Source: Paracoccaceae bacterium (GTDB taxonomy: Bacteria > Pseudomonadota > Alphaproteobacteria > Rhodobacterales > Rhodobacteraceae). From it: 57,129 nt of DNA. The notes below the pieces were generated by a model. It saw nothing but the letters and a program-made list of their open reading frames with translations, searched no databases and was not told the DNA's origin. The stretch lies in NCBI GenBank assembly GCA_030148225.1, contig JASBTX010000031.1, positions 1 to 57,129 of the forward strand. Direction: 5' to 3'. The translations under genes and the position numbers were made by a program. Shown here in pieces: positions 48,301 through 56,990 of this stretch. Positions within the stretch are counted from its first letter, which is position 1. The number at the start of each line of letters is the position of its first letter.

Positions 48301-48384
48301 GGGCGACAGGCCGCAAGGTGTGGCAGGGGACTGTAACTCCCTCGCGGAGACGCACGCCTGGTTCGATTCCAGGGTCGCCCACCA
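48301..48384 (+). tRNA. tRNA-Tyr (anticodon GTA), CCA encoded
   Basis: 84 nt with a long variable arm, as expected for class II tRNA-Tyr. The acceptor stem GGGCGAC/GTCGCCC is perfect, the anticodon loop is CTGTAAC (GTA), the variable stem is GCG-GAGA-CGC, the T loop is TTCGATT, and CCA is encoded. It is plus-strand, upstream of rlmB in the divergent direction. Confidence 0.95.
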
Positions 48385-48489
48385 CTTTCTCAACAAAGTT
48401 TTTGGTATCCGTTCGGGATCGTCGGCCCCGGGTTGTGCTTTTGAGCCATCTGTTTCGGGCGCATGACCGGATGCCCCGAACCGCACAGA

Positions 48490-49002
48490 TCAGTCCAGAT
48501 CACGTCGCATGAACATCAGATACGGGCGCAGCGCTTTGTCATTCTCGCTGCCCGTATAGGGATCGGTATCGACAAATCCGCAGGAACGGTAGATCTGATG
48601 CGCAGCCGGCATGTAACTGGCCGTATCAAGAAAGAGTGTGCGATACCCGATTTGCACGGCCTCTTGGACAAGCATTTCCACCAGCCGTTTGCCCAAACCG
48701 CTACCGCGCCCCTCGGGTGTCACATAAAGCCTTTTGACCTCGCCGTCGGATCGGTTCAGGCGCTTGAGCAACACGGAACCGACAAGCCCGCCAGCCGGGT
48801 CACGAGCCAGAAACATGCGCCCGTCTGGCGGCAGATACTCGTCAAGATGATCAAGCGTATTGGAAACGTAAGCCCCGAGATCGAGCCGCATGCCGGACAC
48901 CCGCTCGAACTCGCGCAGGTCCCATTCCAGATACTGACGGGTCAGTTCAGACATTCCGTCCATGTCATTGACCGAACGCGCGGCCAGGATCGTGATCGTC
49001 AT
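48490..49002 (-). CDS. GNAT-family acetyltransferase
   Basis: A 170-residue GNAT fold. The acetyl-CoA loop is VTPEGRGSGLGKRLVEML (Q/RxxGxG/A type) and the last part GYRTLFLDTASYMPAAHQIY is typical for motif B. Substrate unknown: the family modifies amines, amino acids or antibiotics. Start MTITILAARSVN at 49002. Single gene; the next minus-strand gene upstream is 104 bp away. Confidence 0.85.
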   Translation of the reverse strand: MTITILAARSVNDMDGMSELTRQYLEWDLREFERVSGMRLDLGAYVSNTLDHLDEYLPPDGRMFLARDPAGGLVGSVLLKRLNRSDGEVKRLYVTPEGRGSGLGKRLVEMLVQEAVQIGYRTLFLDTASYMPAAHQIYRSCGFVDTDPYTGSENDKALRPYLMFMRRDLD

Positions 49003-49106
49003 TGCGGTCGGCACCTTGCCAGAAGAATGGTTTCAGGTTTCCGGTTTAAATGCATCGACGCAGTCTATGCGCCTCCCCCCGGGCGCAACCACAGCAATAC
49101 ATTACG

Positions 49107-49832
49107 TCAATAAACCGCGCGTCCGCCGGAGGCGTCGAAAACAGCGCCGGTGTTCAGCGTATTGTCTTCCGCCGCCAGAAACAGAACGATCCGTGCCAGT
49201 TCGTCTACCGAGCCGGGCCGCTTCATCGGGGATTTCGCGAGCATGCGCTCAAGATCCTCGGGGCTGAGCTGTTGCAGCAATTCGGTGTCGATGGGACCGG
49301 GCGCGATGCAATTCACCCGGATATCCGTCAGCGCCAATTCCTTGCCCAGTGATTTGGTCAGCGCGATAACGCCGGCCTTGGCGGCGGAATAGGCTGAAAG
49401 GTTTGGCGTGCCTTCCATCCCGGCAAGCGAGGCCATGTTGACAACCCGGCCATACGAGGCTGCCATCATATACGGCAGCACCTGGCGCGTGACATCAAAA
49501 ACGCTCAGCAGATTGATTTCGATAAGGTTTCGCCAATCGCCCGGATCAGAATCGAGGACCGAGCGGCTGCCCCGGCCAGAACCGGCATTGTTGATCAGGA
49601 TATCGATCTTGCCCGCCTCGGAAAGCGTGTCTCCTAGCGCGGCAGCAACAGAGGCCGGACTGGTCACATCGCATTGATGCATGCGGATGTCGCGCCGGTC
49701 TGCATCCTCGATGTCCCAGACATGCACCTCTGCGCCCGCAGCGTTCAGATGATCGGCAATGGCCCGCCCGATGCCCCGGGCACCGCCGGTCACAACCGCC
49801 GTGCGGCCACTGAAATCAAATCGTGTTGTCAT
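49107..49832 (-). CDS. Short-chain dehydrogenase/reductase
   Basis: A 241-residue classical SDR. The cofactor site is VVTGGARGIGRAIAD (TGxxxGxG), NNAGSGRG follows, and the catalytic Ser and YxxxK are in MASLAGMEGTPNLSAYSAAK. The end GAVFDASGGRAVY fits 3-oxoacyl reductase-like SDRs. Start MTTRFDFSG at 49832. The substrate cannot be told. Possibly co-transcribed with the ChaC-like gene 69 bp upstream. Confidence 0.87.
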   Translation of the reverse strand: MTTRFDFSGRTAVVTGGARGIGRAIADHLNAAGAEVHVWDIEDADRRDIRMHQCDVTSPASVAAALGDTLSEAGKIDILINNAGSGRGSRSVLDSDPGDWRNLIEINLLSVFDVTRQVLPYMMAASYGRVVNMASLAGMEGTPNLSAYSAAKAGVIALTKSLGKELALTDIRVNCIAPGPIDTELLQQLSPEDLERMLAKSPMKRPGSVDELARIVLFLAAEDNTLNTGAVFDASGGRAVY

Positions 49833-49901
49833 CTGAATTGCCCTCGTATCATGCATGGTGGACAGAATGTTGTTTGCCGCCCGTTCAGTGAAAACTCCGG
49901 C

Positions 49902-50627
49902 TCAGCCTTCTGCGCGCAGCTGGCGGACGGCCCCGAACAGTTCCGAGACATAGCCGTCGTGAATATTCATCGTTTCAAGATGTGAATGTGTGTCAGAGAG
50001 ATAATCGAAATTCGTACCCAGCATGCCTTCGGCAATGGCGATCATGCGGGCCTGTTCGGCCAGCGGAATATCGGGGCGAATACGTTCATGGCCATGATTG
50101 GCCACAAATGTCAGCGCCGTCACTGCGCCCTGTGCCGTGTCAAGCGACAACCAGGCCGGGCGATAGGCTGCCCCGATCATTTCCCGCCGGAAGAGCACGA
50201 ATGTTTCGTGATCGATCCGGTCGCGATGGATGCGGAAGGCAACCCCGTCACAGGCCCCGCCCCCATCAAGGGCGAGCATCAGCCCCGGTGCCGCGAATGA
50301 TCCCCTGCCCCCCTCGTCCCAGAGGCAGAAGCTGCGCTGATACCCTTCGCTGCGGGCAACCCGAACCTCATCGAATTCCAGCGCAGGATCCCACATGAGC
50401 GATCCATAACCGAACACCCAAAGATCGCCATCCCCGTGGCCAATCATGAATTCACGCCGGTTGGCTTCGCGTTCATCGCACGGGGTACGCCAGTCAGCAG
50501 AAAAACCGGCCTCGGCTGCGCGGGCATCGATTTCATCCATATTCATGTCGCGAAAAAATGACTCGGATGCCGGTCTGATCTTGTCCCGCAAATGCGGGTG
50601 GTGACGAAATGGGTCGGCTGTGTTCAC
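49902..50627 (-). CDS. ChaC-type gamma-glutamylcyclotransferase
   Basis: A 241-residue ChaC protein, which splits glutathione to 5-oxoproline and Cys-Gly. The substrate loop is LWVFGYGSLMWDPALEFDE, and an N-terminal extension DPFRHHPHLRDKIRPASESF precedes the domain, as in other alphaproteobacterial members. This favours the GTG start at 50627 over a later ATG. The catalytic Glu should be in the middle of the domain. It is divergent from the aminotransferase operon. Confidence 0.82.
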   Translation of the reverse strand: MNTADPFRHHPHLRDKIRPASESFFRDMNMDEIDARAAEAGFSADWRTPCDEREANRREFMIGHGDGDLWVFGYGSLMWDPALEFDEVRVARSEGYQRSFCLWDEGGRGSFAAPGLMLALDGGGACDGVAFRIHRDRIDHETFVLFRREMIGAAYRPAWLSLDTAQGAVTALTFVANHGHERIRPDIPLAEQARMIAIAEGMLGTNFDYLSDTHSHLETMNIHDGYVSELFGAVRQLRAEG

Positions 50628-50825
50628 GGCGTATCTCCGGACAATTCTTGGGTTCTGGCGCCATGAATGCACCGATGCGCCGCGTCAGAACTTCATGATG
50701 ACGACAGGTGTGAAACATGTCCACCGTCTCCGGCTATTCCACGTGCTGTGCGGCGGCACGGGATGGCGGTGTGCGAATTGCAACAGATTTGCGCAGGAAA
50801 TGGATTTTCTGTCGAATGGCTTGAA

Positions 50826-50849
50826 TTATCCACAGGCATCTGTGAATAA
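50826..50849. promoter_or_regulatory. 24-bp palindrome with two DnaA-box-like arms
   Basis: TTATCCACAG (50826-50835) and CTGTGAATAA (50840-50849) are arms of an imperfect palindrome (9 of 10 pairs, 4-bp gap). Each arm matches the DnaA box (TTATNCACA), the left one exactly. It lies 53-76 bp before the aminotransferase start, in the leader of the sugar operon. Confidence 0.55.
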
Positions 50850-50901
50850 CTTTAACCATAAAAACACGAGCAGTATGCTTCCTAAAACAGGGAAGACCTT
50901 C

Positions 50902-52038
50902 ATGATTTCTGTGCCGTTCTATCGCCACGGCCTGGGTGCGGAACATGCCGCGCTTGTCTCTGATGTCATCAGCTCCCCGTTTCTGACCACGGGCGGCGTG
51001 GCACGGGAGACCGAAACACTTCTGGAGGGCTTTTTCCACATAGCCGGCGCCAAACTTGCCAATAGCTGGACAAACGGTGCGGTCGCGACCCTTTTGGCGA
51101 TGGGGATCGGCCCGGGGGACGAGGTCATCGTGCCAGCCATGACATTTGTCGCCACGGCGAATGTGGTCGAACTGGTCGGTGCGACGCCGGTCTTTGTTGA
51201 TGTCGATCCCGAAACGCTGCTGATCGACATCGCCGGGGTGGCCCGCGCGGTGACCCCGCGCACCCGCGCCGTTATCCCCGTTCACCTCTACGGCCAGATG
51301 GTGGATATCGTCGCCCTTCGCGCTGCACTGCCCGCCGGTCTCCGGATCATCGAGGATGCCGCACATTGTTTTGAAGGGACGTTAAACGGCGAGCGGCCGG
51401 GGCGTCATTCGGATGCGGCAATCTTTTCGTTTTATGCCACCAAAAATGTCACCTGCGGTGAAGGCGGCGCGATCATCACGGGCGATCCCGATCTGCGCGC
51501 GAAACTAAACCAGACCGGGCTGCATGGCATGTCGGCGGGTGCGGCAAACCGGTTTTCAGGCAAGGTCTATAATCACTGGGACATGGAATGTCTGGGCACC
51601 AAGGCCAACCTGCCCGACATCCTCGCGGCGCTGCTTGCGCCGCAGATCAAGGATATCGCCACGATCCAGGCCGCGCGACAGCGCCTTGCCGCGCGGTATC
51701 GCGATGCATTTGCCGATATAGCAGGACTGCGTCTGGTTCGCCAGGTCGCGGGTGGCGTCTCGGCTGAACATCTGTTTCCCATCGCCGTCGAGCCAGCGTT
51801 GCGCGACGGCTTCATGGTGGCCCTGAACGAGTCGGGCGTGGCCACGACGGTCAACTACAACCCCGTCCACAGGACCAGATATTACCGGGAGAGATATCCC
51901 GATACCACAAAGGGCCTGACGGTTTCGGAAAACTGGGGATATGGCACGATCAGCATCCCTCTTTTCCCGGGCCTGACGGATCAGGAACAGGACCACGTGA
52001 TCAGCGTGGTCCGGCGCATGGCAGCGCAGATGTTGTAA
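50902..52038 (+). CDS. DegT/DnrJ/EryC1-family sugar aminotransferase
   Basis: A 378-residue PLP aminotransferase acting on nucleotide-linked keto-sugars. The PLP lysine is in FSFYATKNVTCGEGGAI, with GDEVIVPAMTFVATANVVEL and IEDAAHCFEGTLNG upstream. The start at ATG 50902 has GGAAG 10 bp upstream; longer frames run through a palindrome and are not family-like. First of five genes, 24 bp before the epimerase. It likely makes an amino sugar for a surface glycan. Confidence 0.9.
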   Translation: MISVPFYRHGLGAEHAALVSDVISSPFLTTGGVARETETLLEGFFHIAGAKLANSWTNGAVATLLAMGIGPGDEVIVPAMTFVATANVVELVGATPVFVDVDPETLLIDIAGVARAVTPRTRAVIPVHLYGQMVDIVALRAALPAGLRIIEDAAHCFEGTLNGERPGRHSDAAIFSFYATKNVTCGEGGAIITGDPDLRAKLNQTGLHGMSAGAANRFSGKVYNHWDMECLGTKANLPDILAALLAPQIKDIATIQAARQRLAARYRDAFADIAGLRLVRQVAGGVSAEHLFPIAVEPALRDGFMVALNESGVATTVNYNPVHRTRYYRERYPDTTKGLTVSENWGYGTISIPLFPGLTDQEQDHVISVVRRMAAQML

Positions 52039-52062
52039 CGCGACAAGGCAGGAGGGCATCAG

Positions 52063-53091
52063 ATGAAGTCAGAGACGGTAATGGTGACGGGCGCTGGCGG
52101 CTATATCGGCAGCGTGCTGGTCGATATGCTGCTGGAACGCGGCAATGCCGTGGTCGCGGTCGACAGGTTCTTTTTTGGTGAGGATATCCTCGAACCCTTT
52201 ATCCAGAACGACCAGCTTCAGATCATCAAGAAAGACATTCGTGACCTCGGCCGCAGCGATTTCGAAGGCTTGTCGGCGGTCTATGACCTGGCCGCGTTTT
52301 CAAACGACCCGGCGGGCGATCTGGATCCGCAGCTGACATGGAACGTCAATCACATTGGCCGACACAACGTCGCCATCGCCGCCAAAGAGGCGGGCGTGCC
52401 GCGCTATGTGATGTCCAGCACATGCTCGATCTACGGGGCGGCCGGCGACGGCATATCCGACGAGACATCACCGCCAAACCCCGTCAGCGTTTATGCGCAG
52501 TCCAATCACAAGGCGGAAACAGACCTGCTGGCGATGTGCGATGAAAATTTTGTCGCCGCTTCGCTGCGCAATGCAACCGTCTTTGGCGTGTCGCGGCGCA
52601 TGCGGTTTGATCTGGTTGTCAACCTGATGGTTCTCAGCGCCTTTGAAAAAGGGCGGATCGTCATCACCGGGGGTGGCAAGCAATGGCGCCCGCTGGTCCA
52701 TGTCCGGGATGTGTGCGAGGGGCTGATCGCCCTGACCGAGGCGCCACCCGAGGCGGTGAACGGCAAATGTTTCAATATCGGTTTCGGTAATTTCCAGGTG
52801 CGCTCGATCGCCTCGATCGTGCGCGAGACCATCCCTTTCCCCATCAACATCGATATAGCCCCCGATGACCCCGACCGGCGCAATTACCGCGTGTCCTTTG
52901 ACCGTCTGCGCGACGAGGTCGGCTTTGCGGCCTCACGTAGCATCGAGGACGGCGTGCGCGAAGTTTACGAAGCGCTTAAATATGGCGATGTCGAGAATAT
53001 CCCCAAATGCTCGACCGTCAGCTGGTACCGCCACATTCTGGAGGCGCAGAAACTGGTCGCAAGCGTCGAACTTGACGGGCGTCTCCTGTGA
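52063..53091 (+). CDS. Extended-SDR NAD-dependent epimerase/dehydratase with altered active site
   Basis: A 342-residue extended SDR: GAGGYIGS NAD site at the start, MSSTCSIYGAAG for the catalytic Ser/Thr. The usual YxxxK reads VYAQSNHKAE: Asn stands at the lysine place and the only Lys is two residues further. This would harm normal SDR catalysis unless the helix shifts, or the protein has another role. The C-terminal part (WRPLVHVRDVCEGLIAL) is a normal sugar-nucleotide domain. It overlaps the glycosyltransferase gene (GTGA). Confidence 0.88.
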   Translation: MKSETVMVTGAGGYIGSVLVDMLLERGNAVVAVDRFFFGEDILEPFIQNDQLQIIKKDIRDLGRSDFEGLSAVYDLAAFSNDPAGDLDPQLTWNVNHIGRHNVAIAAKEAGVPRYVMSSTCSIYGAAGDGISDETSPPNPVSVYAQSNHKAETDLLAMCDENFVAASLRNATVFGVSRRMRFDLVVNLMVLSAFEKGRIVITGGGKQWRPLVHVRDVCEGLIALTEAPPEAVNGKCFNIGFGNFQVRSIASIVRETIPFPINIDIAPDDPDRRNYRVSFDRLRDEVGFAASRSIEDGVREVYEALKYGDVENIPKCSTVSWYRHILEAQKLVASVELDGRLL

Positions 53092-54044
53092 GTAAACGCG
53101 CGCATATCGTCGTCGTGGCGCCGATCCATAACGAAGAGGCAAATGTCGCTGAACTGGCCAACCGTGTGATCGCCGCGACCGAACCGCTGAGCAAGGATTT
53201 CAGACTGGTGCTGGTCGATGACGGCAGCCGCGACCGATCCTGGGCCGAGATTTGCGCCGCGGCAAAGCGCGACAAACGTGTGATCGGCGTGCGGCTCAAT
53301 CGCAATTTCGGGCAGCATTCGGCCATTGCCGCCGGGTTGCGGGCCGAGGCCGGAGACTGGGTCATCGTGATGGATGGCGATCTGCAGGACCGGCCCGAGG
53401 TTATACCGGAACTTTATGAGAAAGCCCTGAGCGAGGGCCATGACGTCATCTTTGTCGCCCGGCAGGAACGCCCCGAGGGAATGCTCTATCAATTCGCGCA
53501 GGGCATATTCTATTCCACTTTGCGCAACTTCACCGGCACGGATTACGATCCGGCGCATGGCAATTTTTCGATCATCTCGCACCGGGTGCAGGCAGCACTG
53601 AACGAATTGCCCGAGGATAACAGGTTCTATGGCGGGCTGATCGAGTGGCTGGGCTTCAAACGCGCGACCCTGCAGGCCAAGCACGGCGAACGCTATGCCG
53701 GGGACACCTCTTACAGTTTTCGCAGCCGCTTCATCTTTGCCCGCAATATCATCCTGTCGTTTTCAACCCGCCCGCTCAGCTATGCCATCGTCTTTGGGGC
53801 GCTTGTGGTGGCAATGTCATTCGTCTTTGGCGTCTGGATCTATGTCAAAGCGCTGTTCTTTGGCTATTCGATCGAGGGATGGGCATCGATCATGGTCTCG
53901 ATCTATTTCCTTGGCGGGGTGCAGCTGATGATGATCGGCATGAACGGGGCCTATGTCGGGCGTATCTCGGATACGATGAAAAACCGCCCCGTCTACCTGG
54001 TCGCCGAGCGGACAGATGATGAGACATGCAGCCCGGAAACCTGA
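53088..54044 (+). CDS. GT2 glycosyltransferase with two C-terminal helices (GtrB/DPM-like)
   Basis: A 318-residue family 2 transferase. The nucleotide site is LVDDGSRDRSW, the metal DxD-like site VIVMDGDLQDRPEV. Two C-terminal membrane helices (about 228-250 and 263-285) and the amphipathic RSRFIFARNI region fit GtrB/dolichol-phosphate-mannose-synthase-like enzymes, which put a sugar on undecaprenyl phosphate. Start GTG at 53088, overlapping the epimerase stop. Confidence 0.9.
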   Translation: MSKRAHIVVVAPIHNEEANVAELANRVIAATEPLSKDFRLVLVDDGSRDRSWAEICAAAKRDKRVIGVRLNRNFGQHSAIAAGLRAEAGDWVIVMDGDLQDRPEVIPELYEKALSEGHDVIFVARQERPEGMLYQFAQGIFYSTLRNFTGTDYDPAHGNFSIISHRVQAALNELPEDNRFYGGLIEWLGFKRATLQAKHGERYAGDTSYSFRSRFIFARNIILSFSTRPLSYAIVFGALVVAMSFVFGVWIYVKALFFGYSIEGWASIMVSIYFLGGVQLMMIGMNGAYVGRISDTMKNRPVYLVAERTDDETCSPET

Positions 54045-54718
54045 AATATTCGGCCTTCGACGCCACCGCGTTCGGGCAGGATTTCTATCAGGTCGGGGAT
54101 GCAGAGGCGACAGATGCGCTAGCGCAGGACATATCCGCGCTGGCCGGCGGGCCGGGTTTTATTGTCGCCGCCAAGATACCCGCCGACCCTGCGACAGAGG
54201 CTGACTATCTCGCGCTCGGGTTTCGCCGCATCACCACGCAGTTGCAGCTTAGCCGCGCAGTAACCCGGACGGTCGGCCATTCCATCACCTCGGCCCCTGC
54301 CCTGTCGCTTGACGATGCAGCGTTGGCCACCCATGCGCGCGGTTTTCGTTTTGGCCGCTATGCGCGCGATCCGCTGATCCCGCCGGAAGCGGCGGAACGG
54401 TTCAAACGGACATGGATCAAAAACACGCTTGCCGGGCGGCGCGAGGTGCTGGCCATCGAGACCAGCTTTGTCAGCTATCGCGAAGATGATGACCGGCTCG
54501 AGATCGATCTCTTGTCCAGCATCACGCCCCGCCGGGGCCATGCGACGCAACTATTGACCGATCTGCACACCACCGCCGCCCTGCGTGGCAAACACCGGAT
54601 CGATGTGACAACCGAGGCCGAGAATATCGGCGCGCTGAACGTCTATCTTAAGGCGGCGTTCAGACCTGTCGCGGCAAGCTATGCGATGCATCTGGTCCAC
54701 GCGGGGGGTAGAGCATGA
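54026..54718 (+). CDS. GNAT acetyltransferase, WecD-like
   Basis: A 230-residue protein with a C-terminal GNAT fold: ITPRRGHATQLLTDLHT is the acetyl-CoA loop and DVTTEAENIGALNVYLKAAF motif B. WecD-type enzymes acetylate an amino sugar made by a DegT aminotransferase, which this operon also encodes. The N-terminal half is divergent. The gene overlaps its neighbour upstream by 19 bp and GtrA by 4 bp (ATGA). Sugar N-acetylation is the best guess. Confidence 0.7.
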   Translation: MQPGNLKYSAFDATAFGQDFYQVGDAEATDALAQDISALAGGPGFIVAAKIPADPATEADYLALGFRRITTQLQLSRAVTRTVGHSITSAPALSLDDAALATHARGFRFGRYARDPLIPPEAAERFKRTWIKNTLAGRREVLAIETSFVSYREDDDRLEIDLLSSITPRRGHATQLLTDLHTTAALRGKHRIDVTTEAENIGALNVYLKAAFRPVAASYAMHLVHAGGRA

Positions 54719-55107
54719 TTGCGCAGCTTCTGCGGTTCGGCCTTGTCGGGGCCGGGGTCAACCTGATCCTTTATGGCATTTACCTGGGTCTGGTGGCGCT
54801 CTCGCTATCGATCACGGCGGCGGCGACGCTGGTCTTTCTGGGGGGTATCGGCCTTTCCTATACGTCGCACCGGCGGATCACCTTTGGCAATGCCGCGACC
54901 AGCAACCGCCGCCGGATGATGTTTGCCCTGTTGTATCTGGCGGGATATGGTATTCAGATCGGCCTGTTGAACGGGCTGGTCTGGACGGGCATGGCGCATC
55001 AGATCGCCCAGCTTGTTGCCATGATCTGCGTGGCTGTCTTCTATTTCGTCATGCAGCGGCAGGTCATCTTTCGCGGGCCAGCGGCCGCGTCGATTTCAGG
55101 ATCGTGA
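54715..55107 (+). CDS. GtrA-family flippase
   Basis: A 130-residue four-helix membrane protein of the GtrA family: LLRFGLVGAGVNLILYGIYL at the start, then FLGGIGLSYTSHRRITF. GtrA moves undecaprenyl-phosphate-linked sugar across the inner membrane. It overlaps the acetyltransferase gene by 4 bp and converges with the next gene by a 44-bp overlap. Confidence 0.88.
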   Translation: MIAQLLRFGLVGAGVNLILYGIYLGLVALSLSITAAATLVFLGGIGLSYTSHRRITFGNAATSNRRRMMFALLYLAGYGIQIGLLNGLVWTGMAHQIAQLVAMICVAVFYFVMQRQVIFRGPAAASISGS

Positions 55108-56602
55108 AAAACGAACCTTCCTGCGCAATCTCCAGCCAGTCCGGCAGCCAGCCGGGATCGACCGGCGTTTCACCAAAGACAATGTAATGCGAATAGAGGT
55201 CGGGCCAGGGCGGCGATGGCGACTGATCGGCCTGTTCAAGTTCATCGGGGATGTGGCGCGGAAAATATTGCTGATAGACGAAATCGCGCACCGGCGGTTT
55301 GGGATAGAGGTTGTTGGCACCATTAAAGAGCTGTGGCGTGAATATCGGCTGCAACATCGCGACATAGGCGATGCTGTGTGTATGGCGGTGCACGATACGC
55401 GTGTATTCGGTCTCGAACGTGTGCACCCATGATCCCGCCGGTATTTCCGCGGTCGCGGCCAGCAACTCGCGGATATCGCGGTCGTGGCGACGCCAGTCAC
55501 CAAGCGTCAGCTGGGTTGTCACCGCCAACGAGCCCAAGAGGGCCACCACCAGCGCGAGGTCACGCTTGAGCGATCCTTTCCAGCGAAACGCCGCGACAAA
55601 GACAACCAGAAAGAACACCGGATAGCGCAGATGCACATTCCAGACACCCATCAGCAGGTTGGGCATGATCAGCACCACGACGGCGAACCCGATTAGGCAC
55701 CAGCGCATCGCGGGCTGCACACGGATGATCCCGTCGCGCCGCGCGAGGATGAAGAAGGTGAAAAACAGCACTGCCGTCGCCACGATCACGCCCTGCGCCC
55801 AAACCGGCAGCAGGCTGAACCGCCCGATCGGCAGAAAGGCGGTGATCAGCTCCAGCCGCCCGGCCCAGTCAAATATCGTACCGCTATAGGCACCGCCGCT
55901 GACCTCAGGCAGCAGTTTGAAATGCACCAAAGGCGGCAGGCTGACCAGCAACAGCTCACCCAGATAGCGCAGACTGCGGCGCAACATAGGACGATCACCG
56001 GTAATCACCTGCCCCCCGGAGTACGCCCAGATCAGCACCAGGAACATGCCAAAGGCGAGGATGTGCAGGACATACAGGCCAAAGGCCAACGGCAGCATGA
56101 CCAAAACCCGCCAAGGCCGCCGACCCAGCGCAATCCAGAACGCAAATAGGTAGATCGCCAGCGGAGCCGACAGAGTGAAATTCTCGAACCCGAACAAGAG
56201 ATTGGCGTGAAGCGCGAATATCGCTGTCCAAAGCGGCCAGACCGATAGTTTGCGCCAGAGCACCACGTAAAGAACAAGCGCCGAGATCGGCGTGTTGATC
56301 ATCGCCACATAGCGCAGCACGCGGCTGGTCAGAAACACGTCGCGACAGGCGAAATCAAACATGTAAATCAGATCCGCCGCCATGTTAGGCACGATGGCAG
56401 GCCGGTATTCATAAAAGTCACTCAGTATCGATGACGATGACCCGCCGCACTGTACCAGATGCCGCGCCAGATGGTTTGGCAGATCGACAAGCGGTGGAAA
56501 CTCAACCAGCGCCAGCGGATAAAAAAGCGCGGCAATGCCGACCATACAGATGGTCGTAAGAGCAATACGCATCATGCGCGCGCCTGTCTGCCTGCCGGAC
56601 AT
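55064..56602 (-). CDS. Polytopic membrane protein, candidate GtrC-type transferase
   Basis: 512 residues, about ten membrane helices plus a large C-terminal soluble part (about 350-512). The first loop, FPPLVDLPNHLARH, with acidic/His residues outside the first helix is typical of GT-C-like membrane glycosyltransferases, where a loop Asp is catalytic. It could transfer the flipped sugar to a surface polymer. The start at ATG 56602 has AGGA upstream. It ends with a 44-bp overlap over gtrA on the other strand. The transferase role is inferred from context. Confidence 0.65.
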   Translation of the reverse strand: MSGRQTGARMMRIALTTICMVGIAALFYPLALVEFPPLVDLPNHLARHLVQCGGSSSSILSDFYEYRPAIVPNMAADLIYMFDFACRDVFLTSRVLRYVAMINTPISALVLYVVLWRKLSVWPLWTAIFALHANLLFGFENFTLSAPLAIYLFAFWIALGRRPWRVLVMLPLAFGLYVLHILAFGMFLVLIWAYSGGQVITGDRPMLRRSLRYLGELLLVSLPPLVHFKLLPEVSGGAYSGTIFDWAGRLELITAFLPIGRFSLLPVWAQGVIVATAVLFFTFFILARRDGIIRVQPAMRWCLIGFAVVVLIMPNLLMGVWNVHLRYPVFFLVVFVAAFRWKGSLKRDLALVVALLGSLAVTTQLTLGDWRRHDRDIRELLAATAEIPAGSWVHTFETEYTRIVHRHTHSIAYVAMLQPIFTPQLFNGANNLYPKPPVRDFVYQQYFPRHIPDELEQADQSPSPPWPDLYSHYIVFGETPVDPGWLPDWLEIAQEGSFFTILKSTRPLARER

Positions 56603-56990
56603 TTCCGAGGTCCTGAATGACTGCCTGTTTTTTCAGCAGACCCTATCAGTGGCGACACAAACTGAGAAGCCGTTTGATTCCCGAGACCAACCGCACGGGT
56701 ATTGATGCAACAGCGTCACGCATAGCCGGGGGAATGCCGTGGCAATGGCGGTCAACGACGGGCGGTTCATGCGTACCGGTATCGGCAACGCCGGAGGCGT
56801 GAGCGGAAGAAAGGATCGGCACGAGGTCAAGAATTCATTTGAAATGAGAATTCTCGACAACCGTTGCATGATCAGGTCAGGATCCACGCCTGCGCGATCA
56901 CCTGTCTGGTTTCAACCTCGATGATCTGACAACGTGGAAAAAGGACATGGCCGATCTTTCCGGTGTGAATTATGGCGGGATGACCTGAAT
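56603..56990. other. 388-bp gap without a clear gene
   Basis: Several short frames cross this stretch. The best ones, before the IS end, are a plus-strand 36-codon tail ending KKDMADLSGVNYGGMT and a minus-strand tail ending VETRQVIAQAWILT. Either could be a remnant cut by the insertion sequence, but neither is recognisable. I see no RNA gene. Confidence 0.4.

Noticed and set aside
50620..50901. Longer N-terminus for the DegT aminotransferase
   Set aside because: The added 94 residues are not family-like, cover the 24-bp palindrome, and ATG 50902 has a good ribosome site.
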